A stretch of DNA of 64,000 nt from an uncultured SAR116 cluster alpha proteobacterium (GTDB lineage: Bacteria; Pseudomonadota; Alphaproteobacteria; Puniceispirillales; Marisalimonadaceae). Below, piece by piece: positions 42,488 through 51,788 of this stretch. The DNA lies in assembly GCA_902595515.1 (NCBI GenBank), contig CACJQK010000004.1, positions 1 to 64,000 on the forward strand, written 5' to 3'. Positions within the stretch are counted from its first letter, which is position 1. Every line of letters starts with the position of its first letter. Below the pieces are notes generated by a model. It was not told the DNA's origin and did no database searches. It was given only the letters and a program-made list of their open reading frames with translations. A program made the position numbers and the translations under genes.

Positions 42488-42502
42488 GAACAAAATAAGA
42501 AC
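42488..42502 (+). promoter_or_regulatory. LexA (SOS) box upstream of recA
   Basis: GAAC at 42488-42491 and GAAC at 42499-42502 are separated by exactly seven bases, the alphaproteobacterial LexA operator GAAC-N7-GAAC. It ends five bases before the -35 hexamer of the recA promoter, where a repressor would block polymerase. Confidence 0.8.
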
Positions 42503-42507
42503 ATTGG

Positions 42508-42536
42508 TTGACAAAAGAACAAAAGGTGAATATTAT
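42508..42536 (+). promoter_or_regulatory. recA promoter
   Basis: TTGACA at 42508-42513, a 17-base spacer and TATTAT at 42531-42536: a near-consensus sigma-70 type promoter, directly downstream of the LexA box and 58 bases before the recA ATG. Confidence 0.8.
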
Positions 42537-42593
42537 CTTATGATATTTATTTGTTGAAAGAATTGTAATCGTGTGTCAGTAAGGAGATAGAGA

Positions 42594-43664
42594 ATGAGTG
42601 CTGAGGTTATTAAGATGTCAAATCAAGATAAAAATAGAAACATAGCTTTAGAGTCTGCAATTGGACAGATAGAAAAAGCTTTTGGTAAAGGCTCTGTTAT
42701 GAAGTTAGGCACATCTGGAGAAAATTTAGATGTGCAAGCTATATCTACCGGTTCACTAGGTCTAGATATAGCTCTTGGTATAGGTGGATTACCTAAAGGA
42801 AGAATTGTAGAAATTTATGGACCTGAAAGTTCAGGTAAAACAACGTTAGCACTGCATGTTGTAGCAGAAGCGCAAAAAACAGGAGGGACTTGTGCGTTTG
42901 TAGATGCAGAACATGCTCTTGATCCAGTATATGCAAAAAAATTAGGAGTAAATATTGATGATCTACTAATTTCTCAACCTGATGCAGGAGAACAGGCATT
43001 AGAAATAGCAGACACATTAGTTAGATCAGGGGCTATATCTGTTTTAGTAGTTGATTCTGTAGCAGCATTAGTTCCTAGAGCTGAACTAGAAGGGGATATG
43101 GGTGACAGTCATATGGGTCTGCAGGCTAGGTTAATGAGTCAAGCTCTAAGAAAGTTAACTTCATCAATTTCTAAATCTAATTGTTTAGTAATATTTATAA
43201 ACCAGATTAGACAAAAAATAGGAATTATGTTTGGTAATCCAGAAACAACTTCAGGAGGAAATGCCCTTAAGTTTTATGCATCTGTTAGATTGGATATAAG
43301 AAGAATAGGAGCAATTAAAGACAAAGATGATATAATAGGGAATCAAACTAGAGTAAAAGTTGTAAAAAATAAGGTTGCACCTCCATTTAGAACAGTCGAA
43401 TTTGATATTATGTATGGTGAAGGTATTTCTAAAAATGGTGAGATAGTTGATCTCGGAGTATCTGCAGATATAATTGAAAAATCTGGGTCATGGTTTTCAT
43501 ATAATGATCAAAGGATAGGTCAAGGCAGAGAAAATGTTAAAAACTTTCTTAATGAAAATTTTGAAATTGCTACAGAAATAGAGGATAAAATTAAAGGAAA
43601 TACAGTTCTAGTTGAAGAAATTTTAATGAATCCTGAACAACAAATCCCTGAAGAAGAAAAATAA
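42594..43664 (+). CDS. recA: Recombinase RecA
   Basis: 356 residues. RecA pairs homologous DNA and triggers LexA autocleavage. Motifs: [20 protein letters not shown] at the N-terminus, Walker [14 protein letters not shown] near residue 75, [20 protein letters not shown], and the L2 loop [20 protein letters not shown]. The C-terminal acidic tail ends PEEEK. AAGGAGA lies eight bases before the ATG. Expression is expected to be SOS-controlled, given the LexA box and strong promoter just upstream. Confidence 0.99.
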   Translation: MSAEVIKMSNQDKNRNIALESAIGQIEKAFGKGSVMKLGTSGENLDVQAISTGSLGLDIALGIGGLPKGRIVEIYGPESSGKTTLALHVVAEAQKTGGTCAFVDAEHALDPVYAKKLGVNIDDLLISQPDAGEQALEIADTLVRSGAISVLVVDSVAALVPRAELEGDMGDSHMGLQARLMSQALRKLTSSISKSNCLVIFINQIRQKIGIMFGNPETTSGGNALKFYASVRLDIRRIGAIKDKDDIIGNQTRVKVVKNKVAPPFRTVEFDIMYGEGISKNGEIVDLGVSADIIEKSGSWFSYNDQRIGQGRENVKNFLNENFEIATEIEDKIKGNTVLVEEILMNPEQQIPEEEK

Positions 43665-43703
43665 ATTTATTGTAGTTTTGTATTTTGTTAAATTGATGTT
43701 ATC

Positions 43704-43731
43704 AAGGAGTATAGGTAATATGCTAGTTTAA
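43704..43731 (+). other. Possible three-codon leader minigene before alaS
   Basis: The only strong ribosome site before alaS, AAGGAGT at 43704-43710, is placed for an ATG at 43720, which opens ATG-CTA-GTT-TAA. The alaS ATG (43735) comes three bases after that stop. Ribosomes may translate the tripeptide MLV and reinitiate on alaS. It could instead be chance. Confidence 0.35.
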
Positions 43732-43734
43732 CAC

Positions 43735-46407
43735 ATGAATAATTCTAAAAATTCTGTAAATGCAATTCGTTCTAAGTTCATAAATTATTTTAATAAAAAT
43801 GATCATGAAGTTATAACTTCGAGTAATCTTGTGCCGAATAATGATCCAACTCTGCTTTTTACAAATGCTGGTATGGTACAGTTTAAAAATGTTTTTACTG
43901 GGTTAGAAATAAGAGACTACAATAGAGCTGTAAGTTCGCAAAAGTGTCTACGTGCTGGTGGAAAGCATAACGATCTTGAAAATGTAGGTAGAACAGCTAG
44001 ACATCATACATTTTTTGAAATGTTAGGTAATTTCTCATTTGGAGATTATTTTAAAGAGAAAGCAATATTTCAAGCTTGGGAATTATTAACAAAAGAGTAT
44101 GGTCTTCCAAAAGAAAAATTGCTGGTTACAATCTTTCATGATGATACAGATGCTGAAAATTTATGGAAAAAAATTTCTGGATTGAGTGATGAAAAAATAA
44201 TCAAAATAAGTACTAGTGATAATTTTTGGAGTATGGGCGATACAGGTCCTTGTGGTCCTTGCTCAGAAATATTTTATGATCATGGTCCCTTGATTGAAGG
44301 AGGACCTCCTGGTTCTAAAAATGAAGATGGTGACAGATTTATTGAAATTTGGAATTTAGTGTTTATGCAATTTGAACAAATTTCAAAAAATGAAAGAGTT
44401 AATTTACCTAAGCCAAGTATTGATACAGGAATGGGTCTAGAAAGAATATCGGCCGTTCTGCAAAATACTCATAATAATTATGAGACAGATATGATGAAAG
44501 ATCTAGTTGATGCTTCTTCATTAGTTACAGGTGTAGAAAAAACAAAAGATAATATTGTATCTCATAGAGTTGTAGCGGATCATTTAAGATCAATTTCTTT
44601 TTTAATTGCTGAGGGAGTTTTACCCAGCAACGAAGGTCGTGGATATGTATTAAGAAGAATAATGAGAAGAGCAATGCGCCACACTCATCTTTTAGGCGCA
44701 AGTGATCCAGTGATATTCAAGTTAGTTAAATCTTTAATTGAACAAATGGGTGAGGCTTTTCCAGAATTAATAACTCAAAAATTGACTATAGAAAACATAA
44801 TAAAGGATGAAGAAATTAAATTTAAAGATACACTTGATAGAGGTATGAGTTTATTAATGAATGAAATAGACGATAAAATTTCTCCAGGCGTACTTTCAGG
44901 TCATAAAGCTTTTGAATTATATGATACATACGGATTTCCATTAGATTTAACAGAGGATGTATTAAAATCGTATGGATGGAAGGTTGATCACCAGGGTTTT
45001 GAAAAATCTATGAATCAACAAAAAATTAAAGCAAGACAGACCTGGTCAGGTTCAGGTGATAATGCTTATAGCCAAGATATTTTAAAATTATTATTAGATT
45101 TACCATCCACTAACTTTAAAGGATATGATGAAAATACTTTAGAAACTAAAATTGATTTAATTATAAAGAATAATAAAATTTTAGATAATGTTTTTGCTAA
45201 TGAACGAGCTGATATTATATGCAATGAGACAATTTTTTATGCTGAATCTGGTGGCCAGATATCTGACAAGGGGGTTATTGTAGCAAAAAATTTTAAAGCT
45301 AATATTTTAAGTTCTAAAAAAATTAATTTTGGAAACAGTAAAATTATATATGTTTCAACAATAGAAATTGTATCAGGAAAAATCACAGTTGGTGATATAA
45401 TCAAACAAATAATAGATTTAGATTTCAGAAAACAAATATGTTCACATCATTCAGCAACTCATCTTCTTCATGAAGCATTAAGACAAAAATTAGGTTTACA
45501 CGTCGCTCAAAAAGGTTCATTGGTTACTAATGAAAAGTTAAGATTTGATTTTAGTCACCAAAAACCAATTTCCTCAGAATTAATTAAAGAAATTGAAGAT
45601 GAAGTAAATTATAGAATATTTTGTAACGATAGAGTTACCACTAAAGTTATGTCTCCCGATAGGGCTATTGAAAAAGGAGCTATAGCTCTATTTGGAGAAA
45701 AATATGGAGATGAAGTCAGAGTAGTATCAATTGGGAAGAGTTTAGATAATGAAAGAGAGGCTTGGTCAGTTGAATTATGTGGAGGTACACACGTGAAAAA
45801 TACTTCTGAAATTTCAACCTTTAAAATATTATCAGAGACTGGTGTTTCATCTGGAGTTCGTAGAATTGAAGCTTTAACAAATATTGCTGCGATAAACTAT
45901 TATAACACCCAGATAGATAAAATTAGATATATAACCTCTTCTCTAAAAACAAATAGTACTCAAGTCACAAAAAAAATTGAGCAATTAGTCTCAGAAAATC
46001 AAAAGATGAACAAAGAATTAAAACTTCTGAAAAATAAATCTCATACAAATTACGATAATAAGTCAACTAAAGAGACATTAAATGGAATAGTATTTGAGTA
46101 TAAAATTTACGATGATTTAGTAGTTAAAGAGTTAAAGCCTAACGCCGAAAACTTTATCAAAAACAATAATTCAAATATTGTTTGTTTAATTAGTAAAATT
46201 GACAAGAAAGCATCAATTGTAGTTGCGGTAGATAAAACACTCACTTCTAAATTTAGTGCAGTTGAAATGGTAAATGAAGTTTCAGCAATTTTAGGAGGTA
46301 AAGGAGGTGGTGGAAGACCGGATATGGCTCAATCTGGAGGATCAGATCCAAAAAATAGTCTACAAGCTATTAATAAGATAAAAGATTACATTAAACTTAA
46401 AATTTAG
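43735..46407 (+). CDS. alaS: Alanyl-tRNA synthetase
   Basis: 890 residues, full length. The class II catalytic domain begins NSVNAIRSKFINYFNKNDHE and includes LFTNAGMVQFKNVFTG and ARHHTFFEMLGNFSFGDYF. The editing domain has CSHHSATHLLHEALRQKLG (HxxxH at about residue 570) and the zinc-ligand VELCGGTHVKNTSEI near residue 679. The C-terminal DHHA1-type domain ends with GGKGGGGRPDMAQSGGSDP. Charging tRNA-Ala and hydrolysing misacylated Ser/Gly-tRNA are its roles. It lies 70 bases after recA, a gene order (recA-alaS) common in alphaproteobacteria. Confidence 0.99.
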   Translation: MNNSKNSVNAIRSKFINYFNKNDHEVITSSNLVPNNDPTLLFTNAGMVQFKNVFTGLEIRDYNRAVSSQKCLRAGGKHNDLENVGRTARHHTFFEMLGNFSFGDYFKEKAIFQAWELLTKEYGLPKEKLLVTIFHDDTDAENLWKKISGLSDEKIIKISTSDNFWSMGDTGPCGPCSEIFYDHGPLIEGGPPGSKNEDGDRFIEIWNLVFMQFEQISKNERVNLPKPSIDTGMGLERISAVLQNTHNNYETDMMKDLVDASSLVTGVEKTKDNIVSHRVVADHLRSISFLIAEGVLPSNEGRGYVLRRIMRRAMRHTHLLGASDPVIFKLVKSLIEQMGEAFPELITQKLTIENIIKDEEIKFKDTLDRGMSLLMNEIDDKISPGVLSGHKAFELYDTYGFPLDLTEDVLKSYGWKVDHQGFEKSMNQQKIKARQTWSGSGDNAYSQDILKLLLDLPSTNFKGYDENTLETKIDLIIKNNKILDNVFANERADIICNETIFYAESGGQISDKGVIVAKNFKANILSSKKINFGNSKIIYVSTIEIVSGKITVGDIIKQIIDLDFRKQICSHHSATHLLHEALRQKLGLHVAQKGSLVTNEKLRFDFSHQKPISSELIKEIEDEVNYRIFCNDRVTTKVMSPDRAIEKGAIALFGEKYGDEVRVVSIGKSLDNEREAWSVELCGGTHVKNTSEISTFKILSETGVSSGVRRIEALTNIAAINYYNTQIDKIRYITSSLKTNSTQVTKKIEQLVSENQKMNKELKLLKNKSHTNYDNKSTKETLNGIVFEYKIYDDLVVKELKPNAENFIKNNNSNIVCLISKIDKKASIVVAVDKTLTSKFSAVEMVNEVSAILGGKGGGGRPDMAQSGGSDPKNSLQAINKIKDYIKLKI

Positions 46408-46415
46408 AGAATATA

Positions 46416-47585
46416 TTGTTAGAAAATTTAAATGAAGAAATAGTTTCCTTTAAAGAAACTGCAATTATGAAAATTGCAAATTTTGGAAGAAAATATCAAC
46501 TAGAGAGTGGAAATTATATTTATCCTGCTTGGTTTGGGGAAGGTGATACATCCACAAGTAATTTAATTAACAACAAAACTATTGAGGCTTTAAATGAAGG
46601 AAAAACATTTTATACATATCAAAACGGCGTACCTCAATTACGTTCAGAAGTCTCAAAATATATGAATGAAGTTTTTAATATCAATACGAAGCCTGAACAT
46701 CATAGTGTTGTTACAGGTGGAATGATGGGACTTAGGTTGATTTGTGATTTGATTATCAGTGATGGAGATGAAGTTGTAATGGTTGGTCCTGTATGGCCTA
46801 ACATAAGGTCATCAGTTTTATTAAAAAAAGGTAATATAAAAGAAGTTTCACTAAGTTTAAAAGATAGTCAATGGATACTAGATTTTGAAAAACTATTAAA
46901 TACAATCACGCACAAAACAAAAATGGTTTTTGTTAATAGTCCTGGAAATCCAACAGGATGGGTAATGTCAAAAAAACAGCAAGAAACCCTATTAAATCAT
47001 GTTCGAGAAATGGGGTGCTGGTTAATTTCTGACGAAGTTTATCATCAAATAATGTTTAATGATGATGTGTCGCCAAGCTTTCTTCAATTATCTAAGCCAA
47101 ATGATAAATTAATAGTCATCAATTCAGCTTCAAAGAGCTTTAATATGACAGGATGGAGAATTGGTTGGATAACACATCCTGAAGAGTTAGGACCTCACAT
47201 AGCTAAATTAGTCCAAATCACAACAACGGGTGTTCCAGAATTTCTCCAAACTGGTTTAATGTCAGCATTGCAAAATTATAAAATTCTTACCAAAGAAGTA
47301 CGTCAAAATTTAAAAAAATCTAGAGATATTATGTTTGAAAGATTAGTTGATTGGAAGCAAGTTGAGTGTAGTGTTCCTGAAGCCGCATTTTATGCTTTTT
47401 TTAAAGTGAAGGGTATAAAAGATTCTTTAGAATTTGCAAAAAAATTAATTATTGATACTAATGTTGGTGTTGCACCAGGTATTGCATTTGGAGAGTCAGG
47501 TGAAGGTCACTTAAGAATATGTTTTGCAGCTCAGCAAAGCTTCATAAACGAAATTATGGACAGATTAGAGCCAGCCTTGAATTAA
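46416..47585 (+). CDS. Class I/II pyridoxal-phosphate aminotransferase
   Basis: 389 residues starting at TTG 46416, eight bases after alaS. Fold type I aminotransferase motifs: FVNSPGNPTGWVMSKKQQ, LISDEVYHQIMF and the PLP lysine in INSASKSFNMTGWRIGWITH; the C-terminal substrate Arg lies in GHLRICFAAQ. It resembles the aspartate/aromatic aminotransferase subgroup, but the amino donor and acceptor cannot be determined. Converges on the unknown gene at 47588 with two bases between. A second class I aminotransferase lies at 60937-62112. Confidence 0.88.
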   Translation: MLENLNEEIVSFKETAIMKIANFGRKYQLESGNYIYPAWFGEGDTSTSNLINNKTIEALNEGKTFYTYQNGVPQLRSEVSKYMNEVFNINTKPEHHSVVTGGMMGLRLICDLIISDGDEVVMVGPVWPNIRSSVLLKKGNIKEVSLSLKDSQWILDFEKLLNTITHKTKMVFVNSPGNPTGWVMSKKQQETLLNHVREMGCWLISDEVYHQIMFNDDVSPSFLQLSKPNDKLIVINSASKSFNMTGWRIGWITHPEELGPHIAKLVQITTTGVPEFLQTGLMSALQNYKILTKEVRQNLKKSRDIMFERLVDWKQVECSVPEAAFYAFFKVKGIKDSLEFAKKLIIDTNVGVAPGIAFGESGEGHLRICFAAQQSFINEIMDRLEPALN

Positions 47586-47587
47586 AA

Positions 47588-48952
47588 TCACCATGGCTTA
47601 ATGGCCTTTTTAAGGGCCTTATAACCTTCAATAAAACCAGGTCTATTATTACCATATATCCCATCAAATATATTTAGAACATTATCTAACCAATTTCTAA
47701 GTTCAACATTATTTGGATTAGCATCTAAGTACGCGTCTCTAATTAAAACAAAATGAATTCTTGGGTCGTAAGGTTTTTTTGTTCCACCCATGGTTTCATC
47801 TCCATCAAGAAGTCTTAAAAGCATAGCATCAGCTGATCCTAGTGTTTGCTCATGGATAGGTGGTCCAGACATTCTATGCATTACTGAGGTCATGTCTCTT
47901 CCGTTACCAGTTGTGTAACCCATAGATTTCCAAGCTGTATCTATATCAATATTACTATTAGCATAATTAAGAATTTTTGTGCCAAAATCTCTTAATGGGT
48001 CAGATATATCAGCAAGTAAATCAGTCAATCTATCACCATCTAAATCAGTTGCTAATATTATACATTCTTGTTTGTTAATTATATCCCACACTAATAATCC
48101 ATAATTCGTATCAGAAATGTGTTGTTCAATTCTTCCAGACCAATTTTCCATACCATCTTTAAAGTCTTTAGGTAAAAGAGAAATTATCTTGTCAATGTTT
48201 GTTTTATGTTCTTCATAAGCATTTACAGCCCATTTTCGACCAACAGTGAATTTTGTTCCTTCAAGAAGCCATATTAATATACCTGCATTAATTCCATCTT
48301 CCATAGCTTGTGTTGGTTTAAAAGCAACTCTACCTAATTTACCTGTATCATTAATCATCTTTAAAAATAGACGACAAGCATAAGCCATCTGAATTCCAGG
48401 AGTGTTCATTTCAGTATGTACAATACCAGTTTTTTCATTAACACTAAATTTGGATTTATCTTGTGAATAAGGCAAACATGGCATACATCTCACAACTGTG
48501 ATAGGACCGTATGGACGAACGTTACAAAATACTCCTGCTTGTGTTCTTAAAGGTGCATTACCAGATTTTCCCATTACAACAACTCTATTTCCAGAACTGT
48601 CATTAACATATGCATCACCAGCAGTTGACCATTTTATAGATGTGTTTTGCATGTTTCCAAACCAGCTTAATGCCTCAAGTTTTGTATCATGTCGTATTTG
48701 TGACCACATTGGCACTGCATAAAAAGGAAGATTTAAGATATCAGCGGCAGCAATAGTTCCTAATAATGCGTAAGCGTCTGTCAATGAATGGCATACTGGA
48801 TTTATAATCTTATCATGTTTTCCGCCTTTCCAAACGATTGCATTCGGATACCCATTTGGTCTTGTGTCGGTATTTTGATAAAGTTGTTCAAGAACAGTTT
48901 TTAAGTCACCACCTTCAGATTCAGTAACAGCTATTTTCATTAAATCTAACAT
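47588..48952 (-). CDS. Unrecognised 454-residue protein
   Basis: I do not recognise a family. The protein is soluble, has no signal peptide and no long hydrophobic helix. Notable stretches are NPVCHSLTDAYALLGTIAAA, VVVMGKSGNAPLRTQAGVFC, TVVRCMPCLPYSQDKS, CIILATDLDGDRLTDLLADI and MTSVMHRMSGPPIHEQTLG. These look like conserved enzyme loops, with several Cys, His and Asp residues. Composition is less Lys/Asn-rich than its neighbours and resembles a well-conserved metabolic protein. AAGGA precedes the ATG at 48952; a second ATG lies four codons in. It is a single gene converging on an aminotransferase. Confidence 0.75.
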   Translation of the reverse strand: MLDLMKIAVTESEGGDLKTVLEQLYQNTDTRPNGYPNAIVWKGGKHDKIINPVCHSLTDAYALLGTIAAADILNLPFYAVPMWSQIRHDTKLEALSWFGNMQNTSIKWSTAGDAYVNDSSGNRVVVMGKSGNAPLRTQAGVFCNVRPYGPITVVRCMPCLPYSQDKSKFSVNEKTGIVHTEMNTPGIQMAYACRLFLKMINDTGKLGRVAFKPTQAMEDGINAGILIWLLEGTKFTVGRKWAVNAYEEHKTNIDKIISLLPKDFKDGMENWSGRIEQHISDTNYGLLVWDIINKQECIILATDLDGDRLTDLLADISDPLRDFGTKILNYANSNIDIDTAWKSMGYTTGNGRDMTSVMHRMSGPPIHEQTLGSADAMLLRLLDGDETMGGTKKPYDPRIHFVLIRDAYLDANPNNVELRNWLDNVLNIFDGIYGNNRPGFIEGYKALKKAIKPW

Positions 48953-49024
48953 TTTATGTCCTTATTTTTCTCAGAAAAGTTATGCTTATAAATATACCTA
49001 TACATACATAAATAAATACAATTT

Positions 49025-49585
49025 TTAAATATTTTTTAGAAAAAATTTTAAAGAATTTGTGTTTCTCAATTCTTCAAAATAATTCAAATTATATGTTTCC
49101 ATATATCCTTCTTTAATTAGATGATTGATCAAAGAAATAAGAGGATCCCAAAAATTGTTAAAATTAATAATTCCAACTTTTTTATTTACAATTTGACTTA
49201 ATTGGCACCAAGTTAAAACTTCGAAACATTCATCAAGCGTTCCTATCCCACCTGGTAAAACCAAAAAAGCATTAGATTTTTCGTACATCATTTGTTTTCT
49301 TTGGTGCATACTCTCAGTAATTATTAAGTTGGTATTATATTTTTTTGAATGTTTTGTCTCTTGTATGTCTTTTTTAATTAAAAATTTAGGTATTATTCCA
49401 GTTGTTTTAGAACCGTATTTAACAGCTGCTTCAGATACTGATCCCATTATACCATTTTCACCACCACCAAAAACAATATCAAAATTATTTTCTGCAATAA
49501 TTTGACCAATAGTTTGAGCATTAATTATGTTTTCACTATTTTTACCTAATTTAGAACCGCCAAACACACATATCTTTTTTTTCAA
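49025..49585 (-). CDS. LOG-family protein (cytokinin riboside 5'-monophosphate phosphoribohydrolase-like)
   Basis: 186 residues. The family hydrolyses the N-glycosidic bond of nucleoside monophosphates and is often misnamed lysine decarboxylase. Its two signatures are present: FGGGENGIMGSVSEAAVKYG and LPGGIGTLDECFEVLTW (PGGxGTxxE), with MHQRKQMMYEKSNAFLVLPG between them. ICVFGGSKLGKNSE opens the Rossmann fold. The physiological substrate in bacteria is uncertain. It is a single gene, divergent from the LysM protein gene. Confidence 0.9.
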   Translation of the reverse strand: MKKKICVFGGSKLGKNSENIINAQTIGQIIAENNFDIVFGGGENGIMGSVSEAAVKYGSKTTGIIPKFLIKKDIQETKHSKKYNTNLIITESMHQRKQMMYEKSNAFLVLPGGIGTLDECFEVLTWCQLSQIVNKKVGIINFNNFWDPLISLINHLIKEGYMETYNLNYFEELRNTNSLKFFLKNI

Positions 49586-49678
49586 AACTACCTCTCGTAA
49601 ACAATAAAATTAAAAAATTAATATATTATTCTAATTATTTATCCTAAAATAAAATATCGGATTTTAACAAGGTTTTCT

Positions 49679-50707
49679 ATGAAGTCTTCAAAAGCAATAT
49701 ATTTTTTAATATCTGGTGCATTAATAGCAGCATTAGCTTTATTTGTAGTTTTTTATGAAACTGAAACTATTGATAATAAGGAAGTGGTTGTACCTTTAGT
49801 TAAAAAAGTAATTGATGCAAAGCCAATTGAAGTCAAACCAACTAGAGAAGAAACTGCTGAAATAATTCAACTAGAAGTTGTTAGAGTAAGACCAGACGGC
49901 AGCCTTGTTATTGCTGGAAAAGGATTACCAAATTCAAAAATAGAGATTATTTCTAATTCAGAAGTAATTGCTATTACGACTAGTGATAAGATTGGAGATT
50001 TTGTTGCTGTTCCAGAAAAACAGTTAAAAGGTGGAGAATACTTTTTATCTTTTAGACAAACAACTCAAGATAATAAAATAGTTATTGCAAAGAAATCTGT
50101 TGCTATTAATGTAACAGGCAATCAAAATGACATTCCAATTGTTGCCATTATTGATACTCAAGGAAAATTAGATGCCAAAGTAATTCAGGCTCCTGGTTTA
50201 GAAAAAAAGGAAAATATAACCAAAGACGATGAAAAAACAAATATAAAAATCACAGAGAAACCTAACATTAAAATTTTAGCATTAGCACATGACTCAAAAG
50301 TAGGACAACTTGTCTTGTCTGGAATAGCTTATAATGGTGTTCAGGTAAATGCTGGTTTTTCTGGAAAAGAAACCTCCTCAACTAAAATAATTAATGGTGA
50401 ATGGACATTATCTATTCCTGGTAAATTAATTGCTGGGAAACAAAAGATATTTGCTGTTTTGTTAGGAAAAAATGGTAAAATATTGCATAAAAACTCTATA
50501 ATGATAAGTGGTAAAAGTATTGAGAATGCAGAAGGAAAAACATTAGTAATAGTCCAAAAAGGAGATGCCCTTTGGAATATAGCTTTTCAAAGGTTAGGAT
50601 TAGGAAATCGTTATATTGATATTGTTGAGCTCAACAAAGATAAAATTAAAAACCCTGATTTAATTTACCCCAAACAACTATTCATAATACCAAATAAATT
50701 AAACTAA
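49679..50707 (+). CDS. Membrane-anchored LysM-domain protein
   Basis: 342 residues. One N-terminal transmembrane helix (AIYFLISGALIAALALFVVF, no cleavage site evident) anchors a periplasmic region. Two beta-rich segments follow (VRPDGSLVIAGKGLPNSKIE; GQLVLSGIAYNGVQVNAG), and each may be an Ig-like fold. A C-terminal LysM domain closes it: VIVQKGDALWNIAFQRLGLG, then IDIVELNKDKIKNPDLIYPK and QLFIIPN. LysM binds peptidoglycan. This layout occurs in alphaproteobacterial proteins of unknown cell-envelope role. The CDP-alcohol transferase gene follows by 12 bases, so the two are probably co-transcribed. Confidence 0.87.
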   Translation: MKSSKAIYFLISGALIAALALFVVFYETETIDNKEVVVPLVKKVIDAKPIEVKPTREETAEIIQLEVVRVRPDGSLVIAGKGLPNSKIEIISNSEVIAITTSDKIGDFVAVPEKQLKGGEYFLSFRQTTQDNKIVIAKKSVAINVTGNQNDIPIVAIIDTQGKLDAKVIQAPGLEKKENITKDDEKTNIKITEKPNIKILALAHDSKVGQLVLSGIAYNGVQVNAGFSGKETSSTKIINGEWTLSIPGKLIAGKQKIFAVLLGKNGKILHKNSIMISGKSIENAEGKTLVIVQKGDALWNIAFQRLGLGNRYIDIVELNKDKIKNPDLIYPKQLFIIPNKLN

Positions 50708-50719
50708 AAATTATTTTTT

Positions 50720-51322
50720 ATGATTGATGCAAAAATAAATAAAATAATTAAGCCGGTTTTGAATAAATTTGCAAAAAAATTACTAAAATATAACATCAAA
50801 GCTAATTTAGTTACTTTTACAGGGTTCTGTTTTGGACTTTTTTGTTCTTATTTTATTATAAACGAAATGTTCGTTTATGCAGGAATTTTTTTATTCCTAA
50901 ATAGATTTTGTGACGGATTGGATGGAGCTTTAGCGAGATTAATTGGAGAAACGGATATTGGTGCTTTTTATGACATAGTCTTTGATTTTTTATTTTACAT
51001 TATTTTTCCTATGTCTTTTATACTTTTAGATTTAAAAAACACTTATTCAATATGTTTTTTATTGTTAAGTTTTGTAGCTACTCAAACAACATTTCTTGCT
51101 ACTTCGTGGTTAGTAGAAAAAAATAAATTATTAATTTCTGAGGGGCAAAATAAATCATTTTTTTATGTTGGTGGGATTACCGAAGGCTTTGAAACAATCA
51201 TTTGTTTTATAATGATGCTTATATTTTATGAGTTTATTAATTATATTGCATATATTTTTGGAATATTATGTTGGATTACTTTCATAAGTAGAGTTTTATT
51301 TATCAGAAATTTACTTAAATAA
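50720..51322 (+). CDS. CDP-alcohol phosphatidyltransferase family protein
   Basis: 200 residues, polytopic. The family motif is visible as CDGLDGALARLIGETDIGAF followed by YDIVFDFLFYI, giving the Asp residues that hold the metal ions. It has about six transmembrane helices. The enzyme joins a CDP-linked lipid to an alcohol (for example in phosphatidylglycerol or phosphatidylinositol synthesis), but the alcohol cannot be told. It is shorter and more divergent than PgsA or PssA. Follows the LysM gene in one likely operon. Confidence 0.87.
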   Translation: MIDAKINKIIKPVLNKFAKKLLKYNIKANLVTFTGFCFGLFCSYFIINEMFVYAGIFLFLNRFCDGLDGALARLIGETDIGAFYDIVFDFLFYIIFPMSFILLDLKNTYSICFLLLSFVATQTTFLATSWLVEKNKLLISEGQNKSFFYVGGITEGFETIICFIMMLIFYEFINYIAYIFGILCWITFISRVLFIRNLLK

Positions 51323-51404
51323 TAAAATACAAATTTATTTTTTTGAGAATTTATATTAATAATAGAATTCGAATTATATAAATCAAAATTTTGGCAATTA
51401 TACA

Positions 51405-51785
51405 ATGATAAAAAATACTAAATATTTGACGGATGAACAATACAGAGTAACCCAAGAGCATGGAACGGAACCAGCTTATTCTGGACAATATTGGGATAAC
51501 AAAGAATTTGGTGATTATAACTGTATTTGTTGTAATACACTTCTATTTTCAAGTGAAACAAAATATGATTCTGGGTCAGGCTGGCCTTCTTTTTACAAGC
51601 CAGTCTCAGAAAAAGTGCTTGGTAAATCAGTTGATAATTCATTTTTTATGAAAAGAACAGAGGTACATTGTTCAAAGTGTCAGGCACATCTTGGACATGT
51701 TTTTCCAGATGGACCTGAGCCTACAGGGTTAAGGTATTGTATTAATTCTGCGTCTTTAAATTTTAAAAAAAATGAAAATAATTAA
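51405..51785 (+). CDS. msrB: Peptide-methionine (R)-S-oxide reductase MsrB
   Basis: 126 residues. MsrB repairs the R isomer of methionine sulfoxide in proteins. The zinc site has two CxxC pairs ([10 protein letters not shown] and [17 protein letters not shown]). The catalytic cysteine is in [14 protein letters not shown], and [11 protein letters not shown] is the substrate-side signature. It lacks a signal peptide, so acts in the cytoplasm. It is followed by aroE with three bases between. Confidence 0.96.
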   Translation: MIKNTKYLTDEQYRVTQEHGTEPAYSGQYWDNKEFGDYNCICCNTLLFSSETKYDSGSGWPSFYKPVSEKVLGKSVDNSFFMKRTEVHCSKCQAHLGHVFPDGPEPTGLRYCINSASLNFKKNENN

Positions 51786-51788
51786 ATC

